Source: Tubiluchus corallicola (lineage: Eukaryota; Priapulida; Priapulimorpha; Priapulimorphida; Tubiluchidae). Taken from it: a DNA stretch of 64,000 bases. Shown here in pieces: positions 1-10,310 of this stretch. The notes beneath the pieces are model-generated. The model searched no databases, was not told where the DNA came from, and saw nothing but the letters and a program-made list of their open reading frames with translations. The stretch is taken from the NCBI GenBank assembly GCA_030141605.1, contig JAQGDQ010000155.1:250001-314000 (forward strand). Reading direction: 5' to 3'. The position numbers were made by a program, and so were the translations under genes. Position 1 is the stretch's first letter. Each line of letters opens with the position of its first letter.

Positions 1-819
1 GTAGAAACAAAAACAGCAACATCTGTTGTTGGCATAATCGATTACATGCAAGATTTGCGATCAATGCAAAATTGCGTAATGTAAAGGACGGTAATGTTCA
101 CTCTCTCAGTCAATCATGCATGCAAAATAAACATATACAACGGGAAGGGGATTTATATACATCTCAACGTGGCTAAGACACCACTGCCAGTTCAGTGGCT
201 CATCTGTGAGTCAGGCTCTAAGTAAGCCCATAAACGTCTTTCTGAGTAGGCCTTGCGTTTGAATGCTTTCCGCTGTACAAGGTGCCAAAGTTGTTTACGT
301 ACGTTGTTTTCCGTAAGCTGCTTTGCGAACATTGTAATTACTTACTTTTAACTTTACGCTTCAAAATACTAATCGAGTTCGCTCTTAATTAACTAATGCT
401 TAATTAAATAATCAGCACATTATTTTAGAAAGTGATTTTGCATTGTAAACGTGACATAAACCTAAGTTTGTAAGTCAAAATTCATTTTAATTGTAAAAAA
501 GCACCGAGGCATTTAGGAAGAGAGGAGTTTTTAAAAAATAAACTGTAAACCATAGTTATTAAGAAAATGCATACATGAATGAAGAATATTTCCTGATATA
601 ATCTTGCATAAAGACAGGAAAGTTAGGTTGAACAAACTAAAAATACTCATATGAATTTAAAATCATGTCGTTTGCGGCATTCCTCAAGGATCAGCTTGAG
701 ATCCACTCTTGTTTTAATGCACATACGCAGCACTAATGCTCAAAACAGCACTGGAATCTGATAAAACGTCTTTCTTGGCTTAAAGAAAAACAGGATGATT
801 TTTCATATCCTACCCCATT

Positions 820-1330
820 TTGAAGTGTAATGTAAAAAGTGTACATTTTAACATTTATAATAAGAGTACATTATGTGCTCGCAAACTGCTTTACTCCAAG
901 AATAAGAAACAACAGGATAGATATAAGGACTATTTTCTGAAAAAGATCTATAACGACAACAATGATGACGGGGTAACAAACTTCGAACTTATAAGCTTTT
1001 TAAAACTGTATACTGTTTGGGAGAATATTTGCTTATGTGTAATAATCCAATTAAAAGCAAACGTATAACTATGTACACTAGATTTAGAATTAGTGCGCAC
1101 AAATTGGATATTGAGTGGGGGAGGTATCATTTGAACTCACAGCCTACAAAATGTGTTCTTACTATTGTTGTTTTTAAGTGTTTTTGCTGTGATTTTGTTA
1201 TCATTGTGCTTTTGTTAGTATTATGTTTTTTTTGGTATTATCGTCCCTACTACGTTTGAGCTGTTCCATCCTATGTACAGGATCAATGTTTTTTTGTTCT
1301 CTTTATGTTGTATGCTCAATAAACTGTAAA
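820..1330 (+). mobile_element. decayed LINE 3' end (C-terminal region remnant)
   Basis: Translating across frames gives a broken peptide that includes FRISAHKLDIEWGRYH at about 1080-1130. This resembles the motif near the C-terminus of many non-LTR retrotransposon polyproteins (R.S.H.L.IE.GRY). It is followed by an AT-rich 3' stretch ending near CTCAATAAACTG at about 1314-1326. Stops and frameshifts show a dead copy. The family assignment is from the motif only. Confidence 0.45.
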
Positions 1331-1494
1331 CTATAATAATGCCAAAGCATTTCTGATAATTAAATAATACGATAAAAAGTTAATTAACAGTTGGCGAGTC
1401 AAACTAGTGATGACATCACAATAGAACAAGTATTCCATGAGCAAAAATTAAAGTACAGTGCTACTGTGTGGCATCCAGTGTGATATACAAAAAC

Positions 1495-1850
1495 TAGGCA
1501 GATTTTAAATTTAAAATTCATATTTCAAGTTTACAGCTGTGCTCACACAGGAGCTCTCGAACACGAGTGCTACATCAAAAACGAACAATCTGAACTGAGA
1601 GGGTACAGTAACTGTTTCAAGGTGCAGGGGCCAGTGCCCGTCTAAGTAACGAATGGCAAAATGCATGTATCAGCAAAAAACTGTAACCACGCGAATGTGA
1701 ACTCGTGTTTCTGTGGTAATAATTGCTTCACGTAAGTCATTCTTGAAAAGTAATATGTTTCTTTTCAATACTTTATGTGATAGATTGTTTTGAGCTACAG
1801 TTCATGATTAAGTGCACTTTTCCTTTAATAACACTGAATACAAGAATAAA
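1495..1850 (+). repeat. dispersed repeat family R3, copy 1
   Basis: The segment matches 2510-2880 along most of its length. Shared words include GTGGTAATAATT, TTCACGTAAGT, ATTCTTGAAAAGTA and TTTATGTG(G/A)TAGATTGT. A third, inverted copy is at about 18.5 kb. I do not recognise the family, and no coding potential or clear termini are visible. Confidence 0.55.
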
Positions 1851-2049
1851 ACGTATTTTAGTTTAGGCACGTAAAACCACCAACACGCATCAGGACATTA
1901 TTGCCCAATTAGTGGCACTTGCGAGTTTCTGCAAGGGTCTAATCTTAGCCCACTACTTATTAGCATACAAAATTAAAAGTATTAACATAGCCAATCTCAA
2001 AGGATGTCCAGTGCTTGCTCATAAAAATCCAATCACAATCTTCTAGTGT

Positions 2050-2425
2050 CACGTAAAGAAAACATTTTAAGGGAGAAAAAAGGCAACTTACAATTACGCT
2101 TAGCTGGTTGAAAGATTTAAGTGCAACTAGAAAATTTCTTAGTAAGTAAAAATATGCGCGCCAACTGGTAAAATGTCCCTGACTCACTTTCCCCAGTCTC
2201 CACTACTAACTCACCAAAACGTATTTTAAATGTTATTGCAAGATACAGTAATTTATACATTTGCTTAGTTAGTGAAATCTGTGCTACGAATACACTGATT
2301 GTTTTCTCACACTTCACGCGATATTATCTAAGCTTGTTTTAAATGACTCAACGTTAAAATGGCTGCGCCTAGCGGTCAGCACGGTAGTTTAAATTTACAA
2401 GTTTTATATAGCGTTACTGTTAACA
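2050..2425 (+). repeat. dispersed repeat family R1, plus copy
   Basis: This is one of about eight copies in the window sharing an ordered set of words: AACTGGTAAAA, CACTACTAACTCACCAAAA, GTATTTTAAATGTTATTG, TTTGCTTAGTTAGTGAA, CACTTCACGC, then TTATATAGCGTTACTG. Other copies are at about 5.6, 17.4, 23.1, 32.5, 33.0, 42.4 and 53.1 kb. It has no open frame. The family is unknown to me, probably a non-autonomous DNA element. Confidence 0.6.
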
Positions 2426-2509
2426 CAAGCCCACTAAATTATAGATTACATACTCAATTAAAGGCAAGCAAGCCCACCTATTGATAACATCATAAACTAA
2501 CATAATTTT

Positions 2510-2880
2510 CAGCAGTAAAAATATTCCACGAGCCAAAAATTCAAATTTCAAATCTACCGCTGTGCTGACGTATGAGCTGTCGAAGGTGTGCACTTTTTTG
2601 TGCAATGCAAATGCAGGCACTAGTACCTGTCTAACTAGCGAATGGCGAAACGTATGTAACAGCGAAGGAGTAGCGACGCGAACGAGAAATTGCGTTTGTG
2701 TGGTAATAATTCTTTCACGTAAGTTATTCTTGAAAAGTAGTACATGAAAGAATTATGTTTCCTTTCAACATTTTATGTGGTAGATTGTCCTGACTTATAG
2801 TTTAAGATTGAATCCGGTTTTGCTTTAAGCAACGCTTAACAGGAAATTGCGGTTGTACCTGCTATTGTCTTATGTCTATA
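2510..2880 (+). repeat. dispersed repeat family R3, copy 2
   Basis: This is a partner of the copy at 1495-1850, in the same orientation about 1 kb apart. The two may be a diverged tandem pair or two insertions. It contains GGTAATAATTCTTTCACG and TTATTCTTGAAAAGTAG. The R1 copy lies between the two R3 copies. Confidence 0.55.
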
Positions 2881-3248
2881 GAGAAGGCGCATCCCCCAGA
2901 TAGACAAACGCAGCTTAAGCGATTACAGACAGGCAAGTAGATTGCCAGGCACCAATTAGGGCACTACAAACAGTACACGAACAAAATATCATGACATTTA
3001 GCACATAATAGATCTTAAAGTAATGACTTTTCTGCTGTCAGTATTAGCAGTAGGAAACGACTAGTAACCTGCTGCATTATTGGTTCAATTCATCAGAACC
3101 CGTTCTTGAACTCCACAAGCATGATTTTAGGAGAAATCTAATGCTGAACAGAGGTGAATAGTCCCACAGATTAAAAAAGTGTGTATGCTACATAAGGTAA
3201 TTTTAATTAAAGCTAAAAAGACAGGTTAATTGCACATCGTCAGATTAG

Positions 3249-4280
3249 GAGTATAGGCCCCTGTCACACAGAGAAAACCGTGACGAGTAAGCCGTAATCC
3301 ATAATCCGCACTCCATAAGGCGTCTTCCATCTTCCGTATGGCGCATATCGCAATCTGCGTAACTAGCAAGGTGTTTTGCCGTAATTTTGGCGGAAGGCAC
3401 GCACGAAACTACTATATTTTAATATAATAGATACTGTAGTTTAATAGGTAATTCAATTTTACTCATTACGGGTTAACAGATTATAATATGATTGACTGGT
3501 ATGCTTCTCCTACATGCAGTATACATTCTTGTATGCATTGTAGTAATACGGCTGTCGTAAATAAGTGTTGTGGGTTAAAAATGCCTTTTAATCTTTATGG
3601 TATAACGATGTTGTGAATTCTGATGATATGAATTTATACAGAAACAAGCTTAATTACGCTAATTTTCACTTTAGCGATAAACAAAAACGCCTAATGATAA
3701 ATGAAATTAATGGCCAAATTCATTTCGTCATAAGGTGGTTTATGAACCGCCGAAAACAGCTTATGAAGAGTCTACCGCGGATTATGGCTGACGGTGGGTA
3801 AAGCGCGGCTGGTGGAAGACGGTGAGTGGATTATCTAATTCAAATTCAATTCAAAAAGTTTATTTATCTCTAATATAATATTTATAGCGCAAATACAACA
3901 AATTATGTAACGTGTGTAGAGATGGGGTGGCGAAAGACCAGGAGGTCATCGAGTCAGCCACCCCTATATAACTTAGGAATAATTTCATGGTTAAGTGAAT
4001 AATACGTGGTTGGTTCTTAAGTGTAGCAAATAAACAAAATGCAAAGCAGTTATATTATACCAATGGAAAAAAGCAAACAAATAATGCAGTTAAAAATTAA
4101 AACAACAACTGAACAAGATACAGTTAAGTCGTGAATGCGACAACAAAAAAGCAAGCAATCTGGTTAAATCATAAATGCAGCGAATGAACGAAAATGCAGC
4201 AAATGAACGATAATGTAGTCAAATCACGAATGCACAAAACTCAGAAGTTCAGTGTATCAAGAATATCTGTGTGACAGGGC
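3249..4280. mobile_element. MITE-like element with CCTGTCACAC termini
   Basis: The left edge reads CCTGTCACACAG (from about 3250) and the right edge reads CTGTGTGACAGG (about 4268-4279), an inverted pair. Subterminal CGGATTATGG/CCATAATCCG words recur on both sides (3300-3330, 3778-3785, 3827-3833), typical of MITE subterminal repeats. A LINE 3' end at 3838-3985 sits inside and probably inflates the element. Further CGTAAGG-type words continue just outside the right edge, so that boundary is uncertain. The superfamily is not assigned. Confidence 0.4.
3838..3985 (-). mobile_element. LINE 3'-UTR fragment
   Basis: Read on the minus strand, the end of this segment resembles the 3' UTRs of the LINEs at 35.4 and 49.6 kb: a GC-richer block with short complementary words (GGGGTGGC and GCCACCCC, about 3925 and 3957) followed by an A/T-rich end near AAACTTTTTGAATTG. 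There is no coding part, so it is a strongly 5'-truncated insertion. Confidence 0.35.
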
Positions 4281-5554
4281 GGCTTTTTCTCCTTACGGTT
4301 TACGCCTTACGGATTATGTCCTGCTCTGTCTAACACGGGCCTTACTGACATGGTTCACGTTACTGATACAGATACGTAACTGATGAAACAAATTTCTGAG
4401 CTCAATAGTAATGCAACTTTTATTTACCATATTTGGAAAGATTGCATTACGTTTGTAAGATGCTGAACTGAACTGAGCTACTGAACTTCTGGCGTCTAAA
4501 TCGAACTCCTTCAAGCTTGCCTTCCTGCCTTGCTTTGCTTCCCAAACTTTGGCTTCTGAACTTGGTTTCACAGAATTGATGTTTTTAACCAGAATTTTCT
4601 CTCTGAATTTAGCTTTTGAAGAAAGCGTCTGAAATCGTATTATATCCATTGACTAATCCTCCAGAACTCGTAGTTTGGCTTCAAAGATGTTGTTTTCAGG
4701 GCTTCAACTCGTGAACTTGGTTTTCCAGACTTGACCTGCCACCCCTGTATTAACGCTAGTTACTTCCTGAAGTAAAGTGTTGAAACTGTTTTGTCTGGAC
4801 AGATCTCCAGACCGTTTAGTTTTCAAACTGTTGCTTCCAGGATTTCAACTCATTATAACCTGGCTTCCCAGACTTGAGTTGCCTCACCTGTGCTAATGTT
4901 GCCTAACCTGAATTTGGCTTCAACAGGGGTTGCTGTATGAAACCGGGATCAGCCATGCCTATGAGCGCGACTCGGTAATTAGCTGTTACGCTGCTAGAAG
5001 CAAATCATGCATTGATTTACCGTCGATTCACCAAGGCAGGCTTCCTGTTCGCTCTTCCGAGAAATTTCGACTTTTCCGAGCAAGAAAGTCATAAAAACAG
5101 AGAATTGGACTCACGCTCCAGGAGGTACAGTCTAGTTCATAAAACTTCGGGGCGGACTATCAAAAAGAAAGAGCTGAAGCAAGGATAAACGTTATTACTA
5201 ATATATAAGGTTTAAATCAGGGATTCCCAACCTTTTTGTTGCACTCAGCGCTCTCAGGTATCCTTAAAAATCAAAAACCTTTTTATTGCTTAATCGCAGT
5301 CCCATCACACTTGAGGAATGTTGCAAACACTCCCTAGTCCTTGTACCCTACACTGTGAACCCCTTATTTAAACACTAGTCAATGTAGCAACATATAATTT
5401 CTTTCCAATCCCATCTTCCAGTTGAGATAAAATAATGAAATCCATAGCTATAATACAAGATTGGCAGCAATAACTACTACATGCCGTCCCATGGAACTAA
5501 TGTATTTAGGCAAAGTACAACATTTAAAGCACAAAAAACCTTTCACTTACATTA

Positions 5555-5985
5555 AGCTTAAAAACGTCGTCTTGAAATAAAATACTAGTTACATACTGCT
5601 TTTTGCATACAGAGCTTGCATCGGCAGTAACGATGTATAAAACATGTAAACAAGAAGTCATTTGAAACAAGTTTAGATAAAACTAAGAAAAATTTGAAAA
5701 AATAATCAGAGCACTCGTAGCGCACACTTTACTAATGAAGTCAAATTTTAAATTACTGTATCTTGTCAATAAGATTAAAAAAACGTTTTTGGTCAGTGAG
5801 TGGTGCATCCTGGAAGCTGAGTTAACGACATTTTACCAATTAGTGAAAGTATGTTAAATGATTAATAATTTTCTTTTCTAGTTACAGACGCCTTTTAAGC
5901 AGGTAAGCGGCATGCTAGGTAATATAACTTTGCATAGTAAGTTTTTTGGGACATATTTAACATTTCCTTTTCTTCGTCTGATTTA
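5555..5985 (-). repeat. dispersed repeat family R1, minus copy
   Basis: This is a reverse-complement copy of R1. It carries GAAACAAGTTTAGATAA, AAGATTAAAAAAACGTTTTTGG, GTGAGTGGTGCATCC and TTACCAATTAGTG in the order expected from the plus copies, and ends near AAGTTTTTTGGGACAT, which is shared with the copy at 23.3 kb. Confidence 0.6.
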
Positions 5986-6170
5986 CGTTGTGCGTATGTG
6001 ACGTCATGTAATGGCGCGGCCAGAACAGTATTGCGGGAGATTTAAAATGCAAATAAACAAAAAAATCCTTTCAATGCGAGTAAGATATACGCATAAAATT
6101 GCTATAAAGTAATGTAATTTTCTAAGGCGATTTTTCTGAAACCTACATCAGGTACCCATTTTCTTGCCCT

Positions 6171-6615
6171 TCAACGCTATAAAGCAATGGAACAAAACAC
6201 CTGGCAATATTAAAAAATTAAATCAATATCAATTTAAAACAGTTACTATCAAATAATCTACTATCAAAATATTCGCGATCTCCTCAACTCTGCGTTATAA
6301 ATAAAATTGTGGTTATGCGTGTGTTAAACGTATGTAAGAATGTAAAACGTATATGTAAGCTCACAACTATTCCGTCTAGTATGAAATATTAATTATTAAA
6401 TGTTTATGTGTGACTGTTATTAGCTATATGTGTTCGATCATAAATTATGTAATGCTTATAATTTCTTGAAACAACTGTACACGCTGTGTGAAAAATACTC
6501 GTTTAAGTCTAGCTTTAGGTAAAGAATTGTTCAAGATGCATAAATCACTGTGTAATAATTGCTCTGGGGACGACTAGATAGCTTGCTTCTTTGTCCTCCT
6601 CACAATGTTAACTAA
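6171..6615 (+). mobile_element. LINE relic, family D (C-terminus and 3' UTR)
   Basis: The plus strand encodes NAIKQWNKTPGNIKKLNQYQ at the start, directly comparable to NVMKQFNKTPGNIKVLNHHQ in the minus-strand LINE at 35.6-36.0 kb. The 3' UTR block around 6560-6610 (CTGGGGACGACTAGATAGCT, then TCCTCCTCACAATG) also matches the reverse complement of 35383-35440. Several stops interrupt the frame. This is a dead, 5'-truncated non-LTR retrotransposon. Confidence 0.7.
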
Positions 6616-6692
6616 TTTTTATTCAAAGTGAGATCATTTCTGTGTGCATATTACTGTTGTTATGCATTGTGAAATAAATATTCTTATCTTCT

Positions 6693-6768
6693 CTCATCCC
6701 ATCCCATCCCAGCCCAGCCCAGCCCAGCCCAGCTCAGCTCAGCTCAGCTCATCTCAGCTCAGCTCATC
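6693..6768. repeat. pentanucleotide repeat (CCCAG/CTCAG)
   Basis: ATCCC units give way to AGCCC and then AGCTC units, about 15 in all, downstream of the family D LINE 3' end. Confidence 0.9.
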
Positions 6769-7241
6769 TTGTCTTAGTTGGTACAGCATTATTTTGTTCG
6801 GCTTCAGCAAAAAAAAAACAGATAAAAAACAGACATCAGTAGGAAAGTCAACACACCAAGCAGAACAGAACACTGTACACCCTGTTAGAAAATAGTTCAT
6901 AAAACTAATGAAACCTTAGTAAGTTGCCAGATCCTTCAAAACACAATGACAGCAGCACTCAAAGATACCCAAAAACTAAAATTTTAGATACTTTTCTGAA
7001 ATAGGACTCACGTATCTAAGTTCTAATTATATAGTCCTTACAAAGAAACGCTTGAAACTTTTATAGTAGATTATTCTTCTAAACTAAAACACGCAGATCC
7101 AAATTTACAGTCATCAGCACCAGGACAACCAAAGTAAAAGTGGATGTTCATAAGTCCCTGCAGTCAACTAACGAATTTCTCCAACAAATGCAAGTTTCTA
7201 GTTATTGGTCCAAGTGGCTTGGAGAAGGTATCAACGTGCGT

Positions 7242-7470
7242 TGTATAAGGCATATCTGGTATGGTGGGTTAGTAAGGTCACTACAAGGTCATAAGGTCAC
7301 TATCAGGACGATAACCTTATGAACGGAGGAATGAGGACACAATTTACATTTATGTTAATGTTTATTGTGTAAGGCATATCTGGTGCGGTGGGTTACCAAG
7401 GTCACTATAAGGTCATAGGGTCACTATTAGGAGGAGCGGAGGAATGAGAGTGAGAATTTGCATTTGATGT
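7242..7470 (+). repeat. 124-bp imperfect tandem duplication with AGGTCA words
   Basis: TGTRTAAGGCATATCTGGT begins both copies (7242 and 7366) and is followed by GGTGGGTTA, AAGGTCACTA and (A/T)AAGGTCATA(A/G)GGTCAC, then GGAGGAATGAG. Each copy holds three GGTCA half-sites in the same orientation. The copies have diverged by scattered substitutions and small indels. Confidence 0.75.
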
Positions 7471-8539
7471 CATGTGATTTTTGAGATGTGGTTCGGGGTA
7501 CCTCTCGAAGCCCTTATGACAGCAGAAAATGGTTTTCGCCTATCTAAGGGAATGAATTTTTGGACAGAGGAGGAATAGGGGAGGAATTTCAGATTTAAAG
7601 GAATGAAGTTTTGGCCCGAAGAGAAATTGGGGAAGAATTTCAATCAGAGAAGGCAATGCAAAACTAGGAGGGAATGTACTCTGTACTTTATACACTGTGT
7701 GAAGCAAATGAAGTTATTACACAATTTAAACAACTCAATGGTATACATAAGCTACTTCAAAATTTCTGCAGGTTAAAATGGGCATTGAAACTCAAATGAA
7801 GTTGTCTGTATTAAAAAGACTTTCTTATTAGCTGGCAATAGTTCTTTTTTCCTTTTACAGACTGGCACCTAAAAAAAGCCCTTCTGGCCTTAAAAACAAA
7901 TATTATAATCCATCACAACTGAAATGGAGTTTTTTCATTTGACTATGACCAAAAAAGAAGTTTAATTTTGGCATCAACAAAAAGTACAATACTAGAAAAG
8001 TATAATGGTGAAAAAAATATTAAATTATTAATACTCATAATGTTTTTGTTATAATATTCAAAACGGAGAGGAAGTGAAGAAGCCAGGTACTGCAATGGGA
8101 GGACTATATTCTAGGACACTAAGAAGCACTAATTTCAACACTTTGCAACGACTTGAAAGATGCCAAGAACGCGCTAACGTCAAGACCTCAGCTGAAGCGG
8201 CTGCCAGACGTTCCCGAGTTTAACATATTATTGGTTTTAAAGCAACACGTTAAGCTAGGCATATGCATATACACCTGTACAGCCGAATCAATAAAACACC
8301 GCTGCAGGTGTAGCTACACCTTACACAGCAGCAACAACGAGCTGATACTGTAATTACCTCGGCGAGTCTGGCTGTACAGCGACTGGCTTCAGTTTGTCGT
8401 AGAAGCTCGCATAAATTTTGTAGGGCTTCAACTGAGAGATGCCCACCAGTGGTGCGCTACTCAGGCGCTATAAAATAAAATTTGAGGAAACACTTCATAA
8501 GAGTTATTTTCCCAATTTCGTAAATTGTGTAAATGAAGT

Positions 8540-8622
8540 GGTGATGATGATGATGATGATGATCATGATGATGATGATGACGACGACGACGATGATGATG
8601 ATGATGATGACGATGATGATGA
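8540..8622. repeat. (GAT)n microsatellite with GAC interruptions
   Basis: About 27 trinucleotide units of GAT/GAC. It yields spurious poly-Met and poly-His reading frames on the two strands. Confidence 0.95.
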
Positions 8623-10127
8623 GGGTTAAGTGACGGTGAGCATTTGCAAATTTGCAACCATCTGTTGAGGTGTGCATTTTAGCTTAGTGCATCTTTTGCA
8701 CAGGTACCAACCTGTTTTTTGAGACAAAGCGGTACTTATTGTTGTAGTTCACAGCTTCATAGAGCTATAAGTACATTGATAAGCAATGCTGAGCTTGGAT
8801 AAGAAATGGATGGGTGAATGTTGGGAAAACTCCTTTGCAAAGGTTTTTTCTACAGGGTACGCCTACACTAAATACACCCTGTCAGAGAATGCAGGATCCT
8901 GAATGACGGACCCTGATTTGCTCAGTATTCTGTGCAAAAAATGAGGGTTAGTGGCTCACAACTCAAAAACCTGAAACTACTAGGCAGCAAAATTAAGTAA
9001 CTTACAGTGCCAAGCCTGCAGTGGTGCAGTCAGTGTTCGAACTCAAAACTTGTAGCTAATGAGAAAGCAAACACAAGTAACTCAGAACCAGTGAATTTGA
9101 ATGCCTTGAACAGGACAATTTAAAGTGAATGTTAGGTAAGGAGTCTAGCAACCAGAGTTGAGTAACTGACTGGAACTAATTTTTGTGTCCTGACTCATGA
9201 CCTCGACTAGTAGTCAAGTTTCTTAGCAGTAGGGTAGCGGAGTTAGTGTTGCATTGCTAAACTACTGCTATACTACCTAAGTAAACTGAAAAACAGCATC
9301 AGAAGCCAGGCTCGGCTAGGAGGAATTAACCGAATTACCAATCAGAGAAACGTGCAAACAGCGGATGAACTATTATCAGCTTCAGTAAAGTAAACTTTCA
9401 TTTCCATACCTAGAATGTCCCACCTAACCACCAAAATCATGAATCCCCCCCTCCGATCTTGGATTCTGCTCAATATATTCCTCAAGTTGGCCAATTTTGC
9501 CAGCAACAAAAAAAATCGGTTTTCACTCGAGCCTCTTAAATGTGGAATTATTAACTAGAAAATGGTGTCACTGTTAACTAAAACATTCAAGAATATCAAC
9601 ACCGTACCACTAGCAAATTAGCTACAAAGCATTTTATTTTCATGGCATGTTTTCGCAAATATATTATACACATATTAGACAATTTTATTATCCACTCCAG
9701 TAATACATAATTTATATTATAATTTGCGTTGTTATTTCACAACGATTGCGTACTATTAGAGAAATATTCGTATAATTAGAGAAAAAATTCAAATAAACGA
9801 AATTTTTGTTCATCTACCAGAAATACGTGCTGCAAGGTGGTTATGAAGCAAACCTTGTAAACCCGCCATGAAAAGTGGAAAAAAATGATAAGTTATTAAA
9901 AGAGAAAGAATTCATAGAAAAAAGATAGAACAAAAATGATAGAGTGATAAGGTAAAGATCGAGGAAAAGGGAAGAGAAGCAAAATAGAAAGGAGTTCAGT
10001 AGAGACGTGACGTAAAAGTATGAAAATATGAACAGTAAAGTAACCAGTAGCGGAATGTACTGTAACTATCGCAGTTCTCAATCAAACCAAAAAATGCATC
10101 TTTAGTAAAAATTGAATAGAAGAGAAT

Positions 10128-10310
10128 TCATACATCTTTTAAAGCTATATAATGTTCGGTGTGTTGCAACATATACTGACATTTTATTCCATAGATTGGA
10201 GCGGTAAATTTCACTAAGTTTCTGGCAACATTGGTCCTGCAAAATGGAATATTATATTCATTAAATCTGGTGAAGTGATGTTTATAACTAGGCATAACAG
10301 GATTAAGCAA
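10128..10310 (-). mobile_element. LINE relic (reverse transcriptase C-terminal end)
   Basis: The minus-strand frame of 60 codons contains FNEYNIPFCRTNVARN followed by a region ending in APIYGIKC. This parallels the block RSSxNFxxPxCRTNxxKxxxxxxGPxxWN near the C-terminus of many non-LTR polyproteins. It is short, 5'-truncated and without RT catalytic motifs. Confidence 0.5.
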
